The translations under genes and the position numbers were made by a program. The notes under the pieces are model-generated. The model saw only the letters and a program-made list of their open reading frames with translations. It made no database searches and was not told the origin of the DNA. Positions 21,147 to 28,518 of a stretch of 32,121 bases of DNA are shown piece by piece. The first letter of the stretch is position 1. The number at the start of each line of letters is the position of its first letter. The DNA is from a virus. Location: the IMG/VR virus record IMGVR_UViG_3300047356_000163, positions 1 through 32,121 of that record. One strand, written 5' to 3'.

Positions 21147-23448
21147 AGTCTTCCTCCTCGGTTTCTAGAATTTGGGATAATAAGTCTTCGATAGATTCTT
21201 TTTTCTCCTCTATTGGTTCCTGCAGATCATCTTTGTTATCATATGTGTTTTGGTAATAAGAAGTTTTCCATCCATACTTGTAAGTTTTCAGGAAATCACC
21301 TGCCATGACAGATACTGGAACCTCATTGTTCTCATAGTTCTCTGGATTGTAACTCCAGTTGCCAGAAATTGCCTGATCAAAGAACTTTTGCATGGCAGCA
21401 ACAATTTTGATGTATCCATCATTACCCTTCATATCCCATAGAAGAGTGTAGTTATTCTTGAGACTACCATACTGAGGAACGATCTGTTTGAGTGGTCCCT
21501 TTTTGCTTTTTTTAGTGGACAGAAAGGCTCTAGGTGGCTCGATTCCATTTGTTGCGTTTGACACAACGGAACTGCTTTCTGATGGCATCTGAGCAGACAG
21601 TGTTGAGTGCCTGAGTCCGTAGGTGGCGATAGATGTCCTAAGAGAATCCCAATCATGATTCAACTCCGTTCCACAGAACTCATCGATATCACGCTTGTAA
21701 GTGTCGATTGGGAGGATACCGTCTGCATACTTGGTTCGATCAAAATATCCACACTTGCCCTTCTCTTTAGCGATGGTGTTGCTTGACTTGAGCAAGTAAT
21801 ATTGGAAAGATTCAGACAAGTCGTGGACGAGTTTCCATGCTTTTGGATCATCATAGTGTTCTCCTTGTTTTGCTAAGTAATGTGCGAGTCCGATATAACC
21901 AATACCAAGAGATCTACGATTCTTGGTGCTCAATTCTGCTGCTTCTACTGGATACTCCTGATAATCTACCAGTTCCTCCAGACCACGAACAGCAAGATCA
22001 CAAATTTCTTCTAGTTCATCTTTCTTTGATACTTTACCTATGTTAACAGCAGACAAAATACACAAAGCAATCTCACCATTAGGGTCATCAATATGCTCTA
22101 ATGGTTTAGTAGGAAGTGTGATCTCTTGGCAAAGATTACTCATGTAAACTTTGTCTTTAAAAGATGAATGTGAGTTACAGTGGTCAATATTCATCAAATA
22201 AAGACGACCGGTCTCTGCTCTCTCTTTCAGAATATCTAGAAAGAGTTCTTGTGCCCCGATAGTCTTTCTTGGAATAGACTGATCTGATTCATAGTCCACA
22301 TAGCAAGCGTCAAATGCATCAGTACCAAAAGCATCATAGAGACCTGGTACGTCATGCGGTGAGAAGAGGCTAATCTCTCCATTCGCAATGAAACGTTCGT
22401 AGAAAAGTTTTGAAATTTGGATTGAGTAGTCAAGTTTCCTCACTCGATTGTCTTCTGTTCCTTTATTGTTCTTAAGAACAATAATATCTTCTATTTCCTG
22501 GTGCCAGATAGGAAAGTGAACTGTAGCAGAACCACCTCTGATGCCGTTTTGAGTGCAACATCTGACAGTGCTTTCAAACTTTTTAAGGAAGGGGACAACG
22601 CCTGTGTGTTGTACCTCGCCGCCTCTAATCTTAGAATTGATGCCACGAATTCTGCCTGCGTTAATACCGATACCAGCCCTTTGTGCGACGTACCTACCAA
22701 TAGCCATATCGCTGCTAAAGATACTATCGAGGGAGTCATTAGCATCAACGAGAACACAAGATGCAAATTGACGGAGCGGTGTCCGAACTCCCGCCATGAT
22801 TGGCGTTGGGATGTTGATCTTGTGCTTGCTGATTGCGTTGTAGTATCGTCTGACATAATCCAGTCTAGTCTCTGTAGGATAATTTTGGAAAAGAGTTGCC
22901 GCAATCATCATGTACATGTATTGAGGAGTCTCATACATTTCACCACAACTACGATCCTGAACAAGATACTTATCTACAACCTGGCGAAGACCAGCGTATG
23001 TAAACAACATATCACGATCATGATCCATATAGGAATCAATCTTGTTCCACTCTTCCTGAGTATATTTACGCAAGATACTATCATCATACACACCAGTTGA
23101 AACACATTTCTGTGCGTGATCCAACACCGTAGGATAACCTTGAACCCAATCAGGTCCAAAAACTTGCTTGCGAACTGCGAATAAAAGTAAGCGAGCAGCA
23201 ACGAACTGATAGTTAGGATTGTCCAAACTAATCAAATCACTAGCAGAGCGAACAAGGATTTCTTGAATGTCGCTTGTCTTAATTCCATCAAAGAACTGGA
23301 GACCCGAACTCATTTCCACCTGAGAGGCACTCACACCGCCCCCTAGACCCTCACATGCCTCTTCTACCATCTTATGGATCTTATCAAGGTTCAACGCCTC
23401 TACAGCGCCGTCTCGCTTCTGAACTTTAATACCATGTCCGTTTGTCAT
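21127..23448 (-). CDS. nrdA: Ribonucleotide reductase class Ia, large (alpha) subunit
   Basis: A 773-residue catalytic subunit reducing ribonucleoside diphosphates. An ATP-cone allosteric domain is at the N-terminus (VQKRDGAVEALNLDKIHKM). The active-site cysteines are Cys231 (RQFASCVLVD), the radical Cys440 with Asn438 and Glu442 (SNLCQEITL) and Cys463 (IALCILSAVNIG). The C-terminal thiol pair is CDSC (768-771), which is normally re-reduced by thioredoxin or glutaredoxin; no glutaredoxin gene is present in the window. Its ATG overlaps the TGA of gp61 (ATGA), with GGAAG upstream, so gp61-nrdA-nrdB form one operon. Confidence 0.97.
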   Translation of the reverse strand: MTNGHGIKVQKRDGAVEALNLDKIHKMVEEACEGLGGGVSASQVEMSSGLQFFDGIKTSDIQEILVRSASDLISLDNPNYQFVAARLLLFAVRKQVFGPDWVQGYPTVLDHAQKCVSTGVYDDSILRKYTQEEWNKIDSYMDHDRDMLFTYAGLRQVVDKYLVQDRSCGEMYETPQYMYMMIAATLFQNYPTETRLDYVRRYYNAISKHKINIPTPIMAGVRTPLRQFASCVLVDANDSLDSIFSSDMAIGRYVAQRAGIGINAGRIRGINSKIRGGEVQHTGVVPFLKKFESTVRCCTQNGIRGGSATVHFPIWHQEIEDIIVLKNNKGTEDNRVRKLDYSIQISKLFYERFIANGEISLFSPHDVPGLYDAFGTDAFDACYVDYESDQSIPRKTIGAQELFLDILKERAETGRLYLMNIDHCNSHSSFKDKVYMSNLCQEITLPTKPLEHIDDPNGEIALCILSAVNIGKVSKKDELEEICDLAVRGLEELVDYQEYPVEAAELSTKNRRSLGIGYIGLAHYLAKQGEHYDDPKAWKLVHDLSESFQYYLLKSSNTIAKEKGKCGYFDRTKYADGILPIDTYKRDIDEFCGTELNHDWDSLRTSIATYGLRHSTLSAQMPSESSSVVSNATNGIEPPRAFLSTKKSKKGPLKQIVPQYGSLKNNYTLLWDMKGNDGYIKIVAAMQKFFDQAISGNWSYNPENYENNEVPVSVMAGDFLKTYKYGWKTSYYQNTYDNKDDLQEPIEEKKESIEDLLSQILETEEEDCDSCKI

Positions 23449-24434
23449 ACTTTCTTCCAGTCGTTTAATTTAAGGGTTGCTTCTAATCCAGCATAGACAT
23501 TAGAGTCTACCATGTTCTGAACGTCGTGTCCAGCAAGGAACATATCGTTTATGTCCTTTTCCTGTATCTTCTTTGGCCAAATGACTACCTTATCCCCTTT
23601 GCTAATAACTTTAGAGATTCGGTTGACGATTTCTTTGTTGCGTGGTTCATTATCAAATACCCAGATGTAATTGTTCCAACCAAATGTTCTAACATCAGCA
23701 TCAGATCCTGCCATAGCAACAGAATTACTGAGGAAGGTAGCATCAAATGGTCCTTCCACAATGTATACAGGTTTGTCGTCTTGTATTTTATCCAGTCCGA
23801 AGATCTTTGGGTGTTCTTCGTCTAGCATGATCGTTATATATCTTAGTTTTGCCTTAGGGGCGAGCGATCTGCCTTGGTATCCAAACAGGTTACCTTCTTT
23901 GTCTCGGAATGGAATAATAATGCGAGCACTATCTTGTCTAAGGGTATCAAACATCTTCTTTTGCTCATTTGTCCAAGCTTTAAACTTGGGACAATAGTAG
24001 AAGTAATCTAGATCTTTGATTCCTCGGTTCTCAAGATATTCTCTTGCCGGGTGAGATATATTTAGCGAAGAAATCTTTTCAAGATTTGTATCTTTCTTAG
24101 CAAACTTTGGTGCTTTGAATTCAAACTTAGGATTGGGTACTGTAGTTCCCTTACCAGTCCTACCATCTTTAAATTTCTCCATGACATATTGATCATGGAG
24201 AAACATATCCTGGTCCTTTAAAAAATTAGAAAGTGTTCTACCCATGCCACAGTTATGGCACTTAAACACAAAGTCATTCTTGATTTTAAAAAGATATCCC
24301 CTCGTTTTATTCTTCCTCTTTTGTGAGTCACCACAGTAAGGACACCTGAAATTATACAGGTCTGCCTTCTTGCGACTAAAAAGAGTCAAACGAGAGGATA
24401 CTAGTTGTATATACTTTACGTCAATGAATGACAT
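23445..24434 (-). CDS. 61: DNA primase (T4 gp61-like)
   Basis: A 329-residue primase that makes RNA primers at the T4-type fork, acting with the gp41 helicase whose C-terminus is at the right end of the window. An N-terminal CHC2-type zinc site is seen as Cys31-Cys34 (CPYCGDS) and Cys59-Cys62 (CHNCGMG). A TOPRIM-like core follows: Glu227 in YIVEGPFDATFL, GSDAD near 244, Asp261 in WVFDNEP, and Asp294/Asp297 in EKDINDMF. The gene begins seven bases after the stop of the 138-residue gene and overlaps nrdA by four bases. Confidence 0.93.
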   Translation of the reverse strand: MSFIDVKYIQLVSSRLTLFSRKKADLYNFRCPYCGDSQKRKNKTRGYLFKIKNDFVFKCHNCGMGRTLSNFLKDQDMFLHDQYVMEKFKDGRTGKGTTVPNPKFEFKAPKFAKKDTNLEKISSLNISHPAREYLENRGIKDLDYFYYCPKFKAWTNEQKKMFDTLRQDSARIIIPFRDKEGNLFGYQGRSLAPKAKLRYITIMLDEEHPKIFGLDKIQDDKPVYIVEGPFDATFLSNSVAMAGSDADVRTFGWNNYIWVFDNEPRNKEIVNRISKVISKGDKVVIWPKKIQEKDINDMFLAGHDVQNMVDSNVYAGLEATLKLNDWKKV

Positions 24435-24440
24435 TCACTA

Positions 24441-24857
24441 CTAGGGATTCGCTGGTCTTATAATAGCAGCGTTTGCTTGGGGTGTCAACAATTTTACGAG
24501 AGGTGGAACCACTTGTAATACTGCCACAAGGGTCGCGAGGACTGCTCCTGCACCGATAACAAACTTTGCGTTGGTATCCACTTTCTTCTGGATCTTACTG
24601 ATCCTATTCTGAACCACTTCATGATCCTTATCATGTCTTTCCTTCATCTCTTCCAGCATACCGATGATAAGTTTATCGGCACGTTCAGATTCATCCAAAC
24701 GATTTTCGTGGCGCTCCAAGATTACAGCAACTCTGTTGCTGTTCTCCGAGATTGTTCCAACTGCTCTTTCAAGCTTGTCAAGCATCTCTTTGGAGAGGTC
24801 TTCATAAATATCGAGTTTTGATTCTAATACTGCTAATCTACCAAGACCGAATGCCAT
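24441..24857 (-). CDS. Coiled-coil protein with C-terminal membrane segment (138 aa)
   Basis: A 138-residue protein. After MAFGLGRLAVLESK comes a long heptad-like helical region (about 15-95), followed by a hydrophobic segment (about 98-124, AKFVIGAGAVLATLVAVLQV) and a short tail. This architecture, coiled coil then terminal membrane helix, resembles XhlA-type haemolysin/holin accessory proteins, but I see no specific signature. It has an exact TATAAATA late promoter 32 bases upstream, with a 14-base palindrome in its leader, and no obvious ribosome site. The family is not confidently recognised. Confidence 0.7.
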   Translation of the reverse strand: MAFGLGRLAVLESKLDIYEDLSKEMLDKLERAVGTISENSNRVAVILERHENRLDESERADKLIIGMLEEMKERHDKDHEVVQNRISKIQKKVDTNAKFVIGAGAVLATLVAVLQVVPPLVKLLTPQANAAIIRPANP

Positions 24858-24876
24858 ATGTGCTACATTTAAGTGT

Positions 24877-24890
24877 AAGTATTAATACTT
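24877..24890 (-). repeat. 14-base perfect palindrome in late leader
   Basis: AAGTATTAATACTT is its own reverse complement. It begins at the last base of the TATAAATA element and covers the predicted transcription start. It could be an operator or a hairpin found only in read-through RNA. Confidence 0.4.
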
Positions 24891-24896
24891 ATTTAT
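24890..24896 (-). promoter_or_regulatory. T4-type late promoter (TATAAATA)
   Basis: The minus strand reads TGTATAAATAAG, an exact T4 late consensus (24890-24897). Its TAA is the stop codon of the 236-residue gene (24893-24895). Distance to the start at 24857 is 32 bases. Confidence 0.8.
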
Positions 24897-25603
24897 ACAT
24901 TCCTTACTGCAAAATTAAGTGCAGTTTGATATGAAGAAGCATCTTTGTTCAGCAGATACTGGAACTGTTGCTTATGACTATCATCTAGTTGAGCATAGCA
25001 AGCAGCAATACGTTTTGCTGAGAAGTTATCAAGGTTCTGTGTAGATCCATCGCCAAATTGTACCTTGGCAAACGATCCTTCACCTTGTGGATTGAGTTCT
25101 GATGTCGCAACGTCTAATGCAACTTGAACTACATCTTGATTTTCAGTCATAATTTCACCTGTGGGTTCATAAGAATTTTTTTGTTGGACCTTTTTTTCTT
25201 GATCCTTTGCCTTCTTTTTAAAGTCAGACATACGTGCCTTCATGAGAGTATCCATCTCACCAGACTTATTCATCATTTTTTCTTTCGCCTCTTTACGCTT
25301 TTTCTGCATTTCTTTCTGGCGATTCAATTTCTTACCCTGTTGGATAACTTTCTGTGCCCTCTCTGTATCGGACACAATTGCTTCGTCAATTTGTGTTTCT
25401 AGTTGTTCTTTCATTTTTCTTTTTTGTATACGATCGAAGAGGGTACGAGCGCCGGATGTGCGCCCATCAACTTTGTCTTGGTTGTTCTTTTTATACTTAC
25501 GGTGCTGTCTAGGATTCACCATAACAAAAGCAGGTGGCAATTGAAGACCAGAACCGTCTCCTGCCATCATTTCATTTAAATTAGATTCAGACTTTTTAGA
25601 CAT
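24893..25603 (-). CDS. Basic coiled-coil hypothetical protein (236 aa)
   Basis: A 236-residue protein. Residues about 60-145 are extremely rich in Lys, Glu and Gln (RIQKRKMKEQLETQIDEA, then KKLNRQKEMQKKRKEAKEKM) and probably form a long helix or coiled coil. The last 75 residues look globular (VVQVALDVATSELNPQGEGS, then RIAACYAQLDDSHKQQFQYL). I do not recognise the family; a scaffold, core or nucleic-acid-binding virion role is possible. The start overlaps the preceding gene by 28 bases. Confidence 0.75.
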   Translation of the reverse strand: MSKKSESNLNEMMAGDGSGLQLPPAFVMVNPRQHRKYKKNNQDKVDGRTSGARTLFDRIQKRKMKEQLETQIDEAIVSDTERAQKVIQQGKKLNRQKEMQKKRKEAKEKMMNKSGEMDTLMKARMSDFKKKAKDQEKKVQQKNSYEPTGEIMTENQDVVQVALDVATSELNPQGEGSFAKVQFGDGSTQNLDNFSAKRIAACYAQLDDSHKQQFQYLLNKDASSYQTALNFAVRNV

Positions 25604-25929
25604 TCTTCGTCAGCATCAGTAAAGTTAAGTGGTAATCTATTTAGAAACAACATGAAAGCAGTAATCTGTTTCCAATATGTTGCTTCTGTCTTGTAAAACA
25701 ACAACGGAGTTGCTGCGTCACCAAACACATTATATAATACAATCACATGATTTAAAATAAGATGTGTTTTTAACTCACCCGTCGTCTCATATCGTTTTAG
25801 TAATCGTTTGATATACTTAAATCTCTTTAAGTCTTCTTCAAAATCACTATAAGTTACTGACGACGGGTTGTTATAATTTTGAATAGCAAAGAAGAGCCAG
25901 TTGTCTGGCGTCAATTCATTGAAGTTCAT
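25576..25929 (-). CDS. Conserved hypothetical protein (117 aa)
   Basis: A 117-residue mostly helical protein (MNFNELTPDNWLFFAIQNYN, then FEEDLKRFKYIKRLLKRY and a more hydrophobic middle HLILNHVIVLYNVFG). I recall similar proteins of unknown function in T4-like cyanophages. No catalytic motif is seen. It lies between the Ig-like decoration protein and the coiled-coil protein and starts four bases after the former's stop, so it belongs to the same late transcript. Confidence 0.72.
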   Translation of the reverse strand: MNFNELTPDNWLFFAIQNYNNPSSVTYSDFEEDLKRFKYIKRLLKRYETTGELKTHLILNHVIVLYNVFGDAATPLLFYKTEATYWKQITAFMLFLNRLPLNFTDADEECLKSLNLI

Positions 25930-25932
25930 TCA

Positions 25933-26544
25933 TCAACTTCCGAAGGTTAGTGTTGCTGCACCATCAGACATTACTTCTTCAGTACCACCCGCAGAGGTGA
26001 CCTTGACTCTAAACTTGTTACCATCCAGAGTATCAGCAGCGAGAGCACTATAAGCAAGAGTTGCTGTCGTGAAGTCTGCATAGGTAATGCCAGTGTCAAG
26101 AGAAGCAGTGATGTTAGTCCAACGCTTACCGCCTGCAGTCTGACGCTGCCACTGATATGCAAGTGCTCCAGGTGTTCCTGTTGTTGTAGTGGTGAGGGTG
26201 TAAGTACCAGCACCAGAGGAAGATGTAGAGTTAGCAGGTTGAACCGTAATGGTAACTGCCGATGCTACGTCTGCTGCGATAGTGTCATCTGCCTGAGTTT
26301 CTGTGCCATCAGGATTAGCAACAAAAATAAGTTGCTCTGCCTTATGACGGGTTGCGCCAGAAGAATCAGTATAGGTGAAATAAGACCACCAACCAGGACC
26401 AGTGATACCACGGGACTTGGTTTCGTTTAGTTGTGCTTCAGTCTCGTCAACGAAGACTGTAGTTTTTGCTTGACTTGACGCTGCAATGCCTACACCAGCT
26501 TTGGTTTTATTTGCATTGCTGTCAGTTCTTCCGTATAGAGACAT
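25933..26544 (-). CDS. Virion structural protein with Ig-like domain (Hoc-like decoration candidate)
   Basis: A 203-residue protein. The N-terminal part (MSLYGRTDSNANKTKAGVG, then GPGWWSYFTYTDSSGATRHK) is a pattern I remember from cyanophage virion proteins. The C-terminal 105 residues have an Ig-like beta-sandwich character, with a paired Trp (LAYQWQRQTAGGKRWTNI), a Leu/Tyr core (TLAYSALAADTLDGNKFRVK) and a strand-ending repeat of Thr and Val. Ig-like domains decorate T4-type capsids and tails and bind weakly to carbohydrates. An exact TATAAATA late promoter lies 29 bases upstream, consistent with a structural gene. Confidence 0.75.
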   Translation of the reverse strand: MSLYGRTDSNANKTKAGVGIAASSQAKTTVFVDETEAQLNETKSRGITGPGWWSYFTYTDSSGATRHKAEQLIFVANPDGTETQADDTIAADVASAVTITVQPANSTSSSGAGTYTLTTTTTGTPGALAYQWQRQTAGGKRWTNITASLDTGITYADFTTATLAYSALAADTLDGNKFRVKVTSAGGTEEVMSDGAATLTFGS

Positions 26545-26573
26545 GTTTATTCAGCGTTTATTTTCCTAATGGT

Positions 26574-26580
26574 TATTTAT
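26574..26580 (-). promoter_or_regulatory. T4-type late promoter (TATAAATA)
   Basis: The minus strand reads GAATATAAATAACC, an exact consensus (26574-26581) lying in the gap between the 67-residue gene and the Ig-like gene, 29 bases before the start at 26544. Confidence 0.8.
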
Positions 26581-26584
26581 ATTC

Positions 26585-26788
26585 TCAAGAATCTTTGCGA
26601 GCAGCAATCGCTTTCGATACAACTTCTAGAAGTTGATCGTCCATGTCAGTCTTAGTTAACTTAACTGCTTTAGCAAGAATAGCAAGACAGATCTCAACAA
26701 GTTTCTCGCCCAGTTCTTCATTTTCTGGAATTTTATTAACAGCATCAGAAATAATTTTGGATGCTAGTGGAAGTAGAAAGGATAACAT
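26585..26788 (-). CDS. Small helical hypothetical protein (67 aa)
   Basis: A 67-residue protein: MLSFLLPLASKIISDAVNKI, then an amphipathic helix-rich body (EKLVEICLAILAKAVKLTK) and a charged end. The N-terminal hydrophobic stretch is short (about 11 residues), so it is an uncertain membrane anchor. No family is recognised. It has its own late promoter and a leader hairpin, but no recognisable ribosome-binding site. Confidence 0.65.
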   Translation of the reverse strand: MLSFLLPLASKIISDAVNKIPENEELGEKLVEICLAILAKAVKLTKTDMDDQLLEVVSKAIAARKDS

Positions 26789-26790
26789 TG

Positions 26791-26812
26791 GTTCATGTCA
26801 TAGAGCATGAAC
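26791..26812 (-). promoter_or_regulatory. Leader hairpin between late promoter and start codon
   Basis: GTTCATG (26791-26797) pairs with CATGAAC (26806-26812) over an 8-base loop, ending two bases before the ATG at 26788. On the minus strand the 5' arm lies between the promoter and the predicted RNA start (about 26807). Only RNA arriving from upstream would contain the full hairpin. Confidence 0.5.
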
Positions 26813-26819
26813 TATTTAT
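26813..26819 (-). promoter_or_regulatory. T4-type late promoter (ATAAATA)
   Basis: The minus strand reads GAAATAAATAGTTC, 24 bases before the start at 26788. Its TAA is the stop codon of the 119-residue gene (26816-26818). Confidence 0.7.
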
Positions 26820-27175
26820 TTCTCCCACTCGTCTAAAATAGATGTCAATTTTGACATGAACTGTTTAAAATTTAAAAGTGTTCCAGAACGGTAGTCGCGT
26901 CTTGCTTTTGCTACACCAGTTTCAAAAGATTCTTCTAGCGGATCAAAACCTCTGCCTTTAACAACAGCAGACCATGGAGCATACAAAGGACCCTGATAGT
27001 TCTTTGACTCATTAGTAGGTTTAGTAACCATGCCCTTCTGTCCGTCATTAACAGTAGGCATGACTTCTACAGTGCTCTTTTCTTTTTTCTTGGTTTTTTT
27101 ATTGCAGCAACTCTTCTTGCAGTCTTTGGGGCAACTACTGCCACAATCTTCACGAAGTTGTCTAAATGTTTTCAT
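26816..27175 (-). CDS. Cys-rich conserved hypothetical protein (119 aa)
   Basis: A 119-residue protein starting MKTFRQLREDCGSSCPKDC. Six cysteines lie within the first 25 residues, followed by a poly-Lys stretch (NKKTKKKEK), suggesting a metal- or nucleic-acid-binding head. The rest (YAPWSAVVKGRGFDPLEESF, then a helical end) has no known motif. The MKTFRQLRE start resembles the MKDFKKLRE start of the 85-residue protein at 27701. Its ATG overlaps the TGA of the 184-residue gene (ATGA). Confidence 0.72.
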   Translation of the reverse strand: MKTFRQLREDCGSSCPKDCKKSCCNKKTKKKEKSTVEVMPTVNDGQKGMVTKPTNESKNYQGPLYAPWSAVVKGRGFDPLEESFETGVAKARRDYRSGTLLNFKQFMSKLTSILDEWEK

Positions 27176-27726
27176 TTTTTCTTTGACATACCAATGATCT
27201 TGGAGACCTTCTTACGACGCATGTGGAGATACTTGTCAGACTTATCTACATCGCCATCATTGTCGATGTCAGCATCTGCCTTACCTACGGGGTCAAGTTT
27301 CTTTTCAGTGAGTTCATCACCTTCATATTCAACACCTGCTTTTACACAGTTGTTAACTTCTTTACCACCTTTCTTCTTGGTGCCTTGCTTCTTATATCCT
27401 TTCCAGCATGAGGTGTTGCCGTTGTCATCAACGCCATCCATCTTTACTTTCTCGATGACATAAATCTCGCCATCGATCTCATACTCTTCACGCTCAAGAA
27501 CTTCTACTTCTTCTTTCTTGACCGTTTTCTTTGCTTTCTTTGCTTTTACCGTAGTGTCTTCAATTTCAGCACCATTGGACTGCTGTGGCATACCATCAAA
27601 TGCTGCTTCGCTAATGGTAGTATTCTGGAAGGTGTCTCCACCCATCCATTTACCATATGCTTCCATCAACTCAGACGAAAACTCGTCATTATTGTTAACG
27701 CTATTGACTGTCTTCTGATACTTCAT
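27172..27726 (-). CDS. Protein with dockerin-type calcium-binding loop (184 aa)
   Basis: A 184-residue charged protein. The notable element is DIDNDGDVDKSD (153-164), a perfect EF-hand/dockerin-type loop with Asp at positions 1, 3, 5, 7, 9 and 12 and Gly at 6, followed by a helix rich in Arg/Lys (KYLHMRRKKV) at the C-terminus. The middle carries KKAKKTVKKEEVEVLEREEY and a beta-like segment (EIDGEIYVIEKVKMDGVDD). I recall this C-terminal tag in several marine phage proteins of unknown role. Calcium binding is a reasonable prediction. An exact TATAAATA late promoter lies 27 bases upstream; the leader has CCTCC rather than a ribosome site. Confidence 0.75.
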   Translation of the reverse strand: MKYQKTVNSVNNNDEFSSELMEAYGKWMGGDTFQNTTISEAAFDGMPQQSNGAEIEDTTVKAKKAKKTVKKEEVEVLEREEYEIDGEIYVIEKVKMDGVDDNGNTSCWKGYKKQGTKKKGGKEVNNCVKAGVEYEGDELTEKKLDPVGKADADIDNDGDVDKSDKYLHMRRKKVSKIIGMSKKK

Positions 27727-27958
27727 CGTTTAACAAGGAGGTTCTTCTCGTATTATTTATAGATCTAATATTCCTAATCCATTCTCTAAACATATTACCT
27801 TCTTCAGAAATTACGATAGCATAGTTTCCGCCTACTCTATGAAGATGTCCCTTCTCTCCTGTACGTGATGACATAACAGCATCACCTTCTTTAAATATTT
27901 CTTCCTGTCTCTGTTGTTGCCGTAGTGCTTCTTCTCGTAGTTTCTTGAAATCTTTCAT
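27701..27958 (-). CDS. Small KOW/SH3-like protein (85 aa)
   Basis: An 85-residue protein. A basic helix (MKDFKKLREEALRQQQRQEE) leads into GDAVMSSRTGEKGHLHRVGG and YAIVI, which has the look of a KOW/SH3-like small barrel (Gly-x-x-Gly turn between strands), a fold often used in RNA or protein contacts. The ATG overlaps the TGA of the adenylyltransferase-like gene (ATGA), so they are co-translated. A specific function is not readable. Confidence 0.68.
   Translation of the reverse strand: MKDFKKLREEALRQQQRQEEIFKEGDAVMSSRTGEKGHLHRVGGNYAIVISEEGNMFREWIRNIRSINNTRRTSLLNDEVSEDSQ
27754..27760 (-). promoter_or_regulatory. T4-type late promoter (TATAAATA), intragenic
   Basis: The minus strand reads ATCTATAAATAATACG, an exact consensus (27754-27761) within the end of the 85-residue gene, 27 bases before the start at 27726. 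Confidence 0.8.
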
Positions 27959-28518
27959 TTAAAATTCGCAGGTAGATTTTCTTGTATCTCTTCCATCATT
28001 TTCTGGCACTGTTTGTCATTCAATGCTTTGGGAATACCAGAACGAAATGTTTTAAAGTCGTTAGCAAATGCCGCACGTCTCATCTTCGTTCCAGAAATAG
28101 CAAAGGTATCTCCATCAGCATCTCTGCTACCAGAAGATTGTATCTCGATCTTTCTGAACGAGAAGTCTTTGCCATTGTATTTGTGTAAGAACTGCATCGC
28201 ACTAACACGATCAGATCCAACTAAAAATACAACTTCATTATATCCCCCCAACATTAAGTCTTGCATAATAGCAACAGGATCTTTGGGTCCTGACATTATC
28301 TTACCACGATGTTCTGGAAACATCAAGTTCATGTAATACAATTTACGATCAGGTGGTAAGGGGTTCTTACCTTTAGTATCAAACGTCTGAGAGATATAGA
28401 TCCGATAGTCATGACTACCTGCGATACGTTTCACCCCATCAAAGTTATCTTTGTGTCCTGTGGTAGGTGGTTGAAACCTACCAAATGTAAAGTAGCAAGT
28501 ATTACAATTTAACGCCAT
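27955..28518 (-). CDS. Nucleotidyltransferase of the HIGH superfamily, NMN-adenylyltransferase-like
   Basis: A 187-residue protein of the cytidylyltransferase/NMNAT type. GRFQPPTTGHKDNFD (13-27) is the HxGH-like nucleotide-binding motif in its GRFxPxTxGH form, as in archaeal NadM and NadR-like enzymes. VVFLVGSDR (96-104) and the C-terminal ISGTKMRRAA (141-150) match the second signature (ISxTxxR). Such enzymes join NMN or a similar phosphate substrate to AMP, so NAD synthesis or salvage is one reading; the substrate cannot be told from sequence. Its start overlaps the ligase-like gene's end by 10 bases, and its stop overlaps the next start. Confidence 0.82.
   Translation of the reverse strand: MALNCNTCYFTFGRFQPPTTGHKDNFDGVKRIAGSHDYRIYISQTFDTKGKNPLPPDRKLYYMNLMFPEHRGKIMSGPKDPVAIMQDLMLGGYNEVVFLVGSDRVSAMQFLHKYNGKDFSFRKIEIQSSGSRDADGDTFAISGTKMRRAAFANDFKTFRSGIPKALNDKQCQKMMEEIQENLPANFK

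Noticed and set aside
22501-23100. 199-residue plus-strand ORF
   Set aside because: It is antisense to the middle of nrdA, has no family-like motif, and nrdA is certain. All convincing genes run on the minus strand.
24441-24857. Calling the 138-residue coiled-coil/membrane protein a holin
   Set aside because: Topology alone is too weak; it lies far from the lysozyme and lacks any specific signature.
25124-25544. Two plus-strand ORFs with hydrophobic, Phe-rich products resembling membrane proteins
   Set aside because: They are the reverse reading of the Lys/Glu-rich coiled-coil gene; AAG/AAA codons become Leu/Phe codons, giving a false membrane look.
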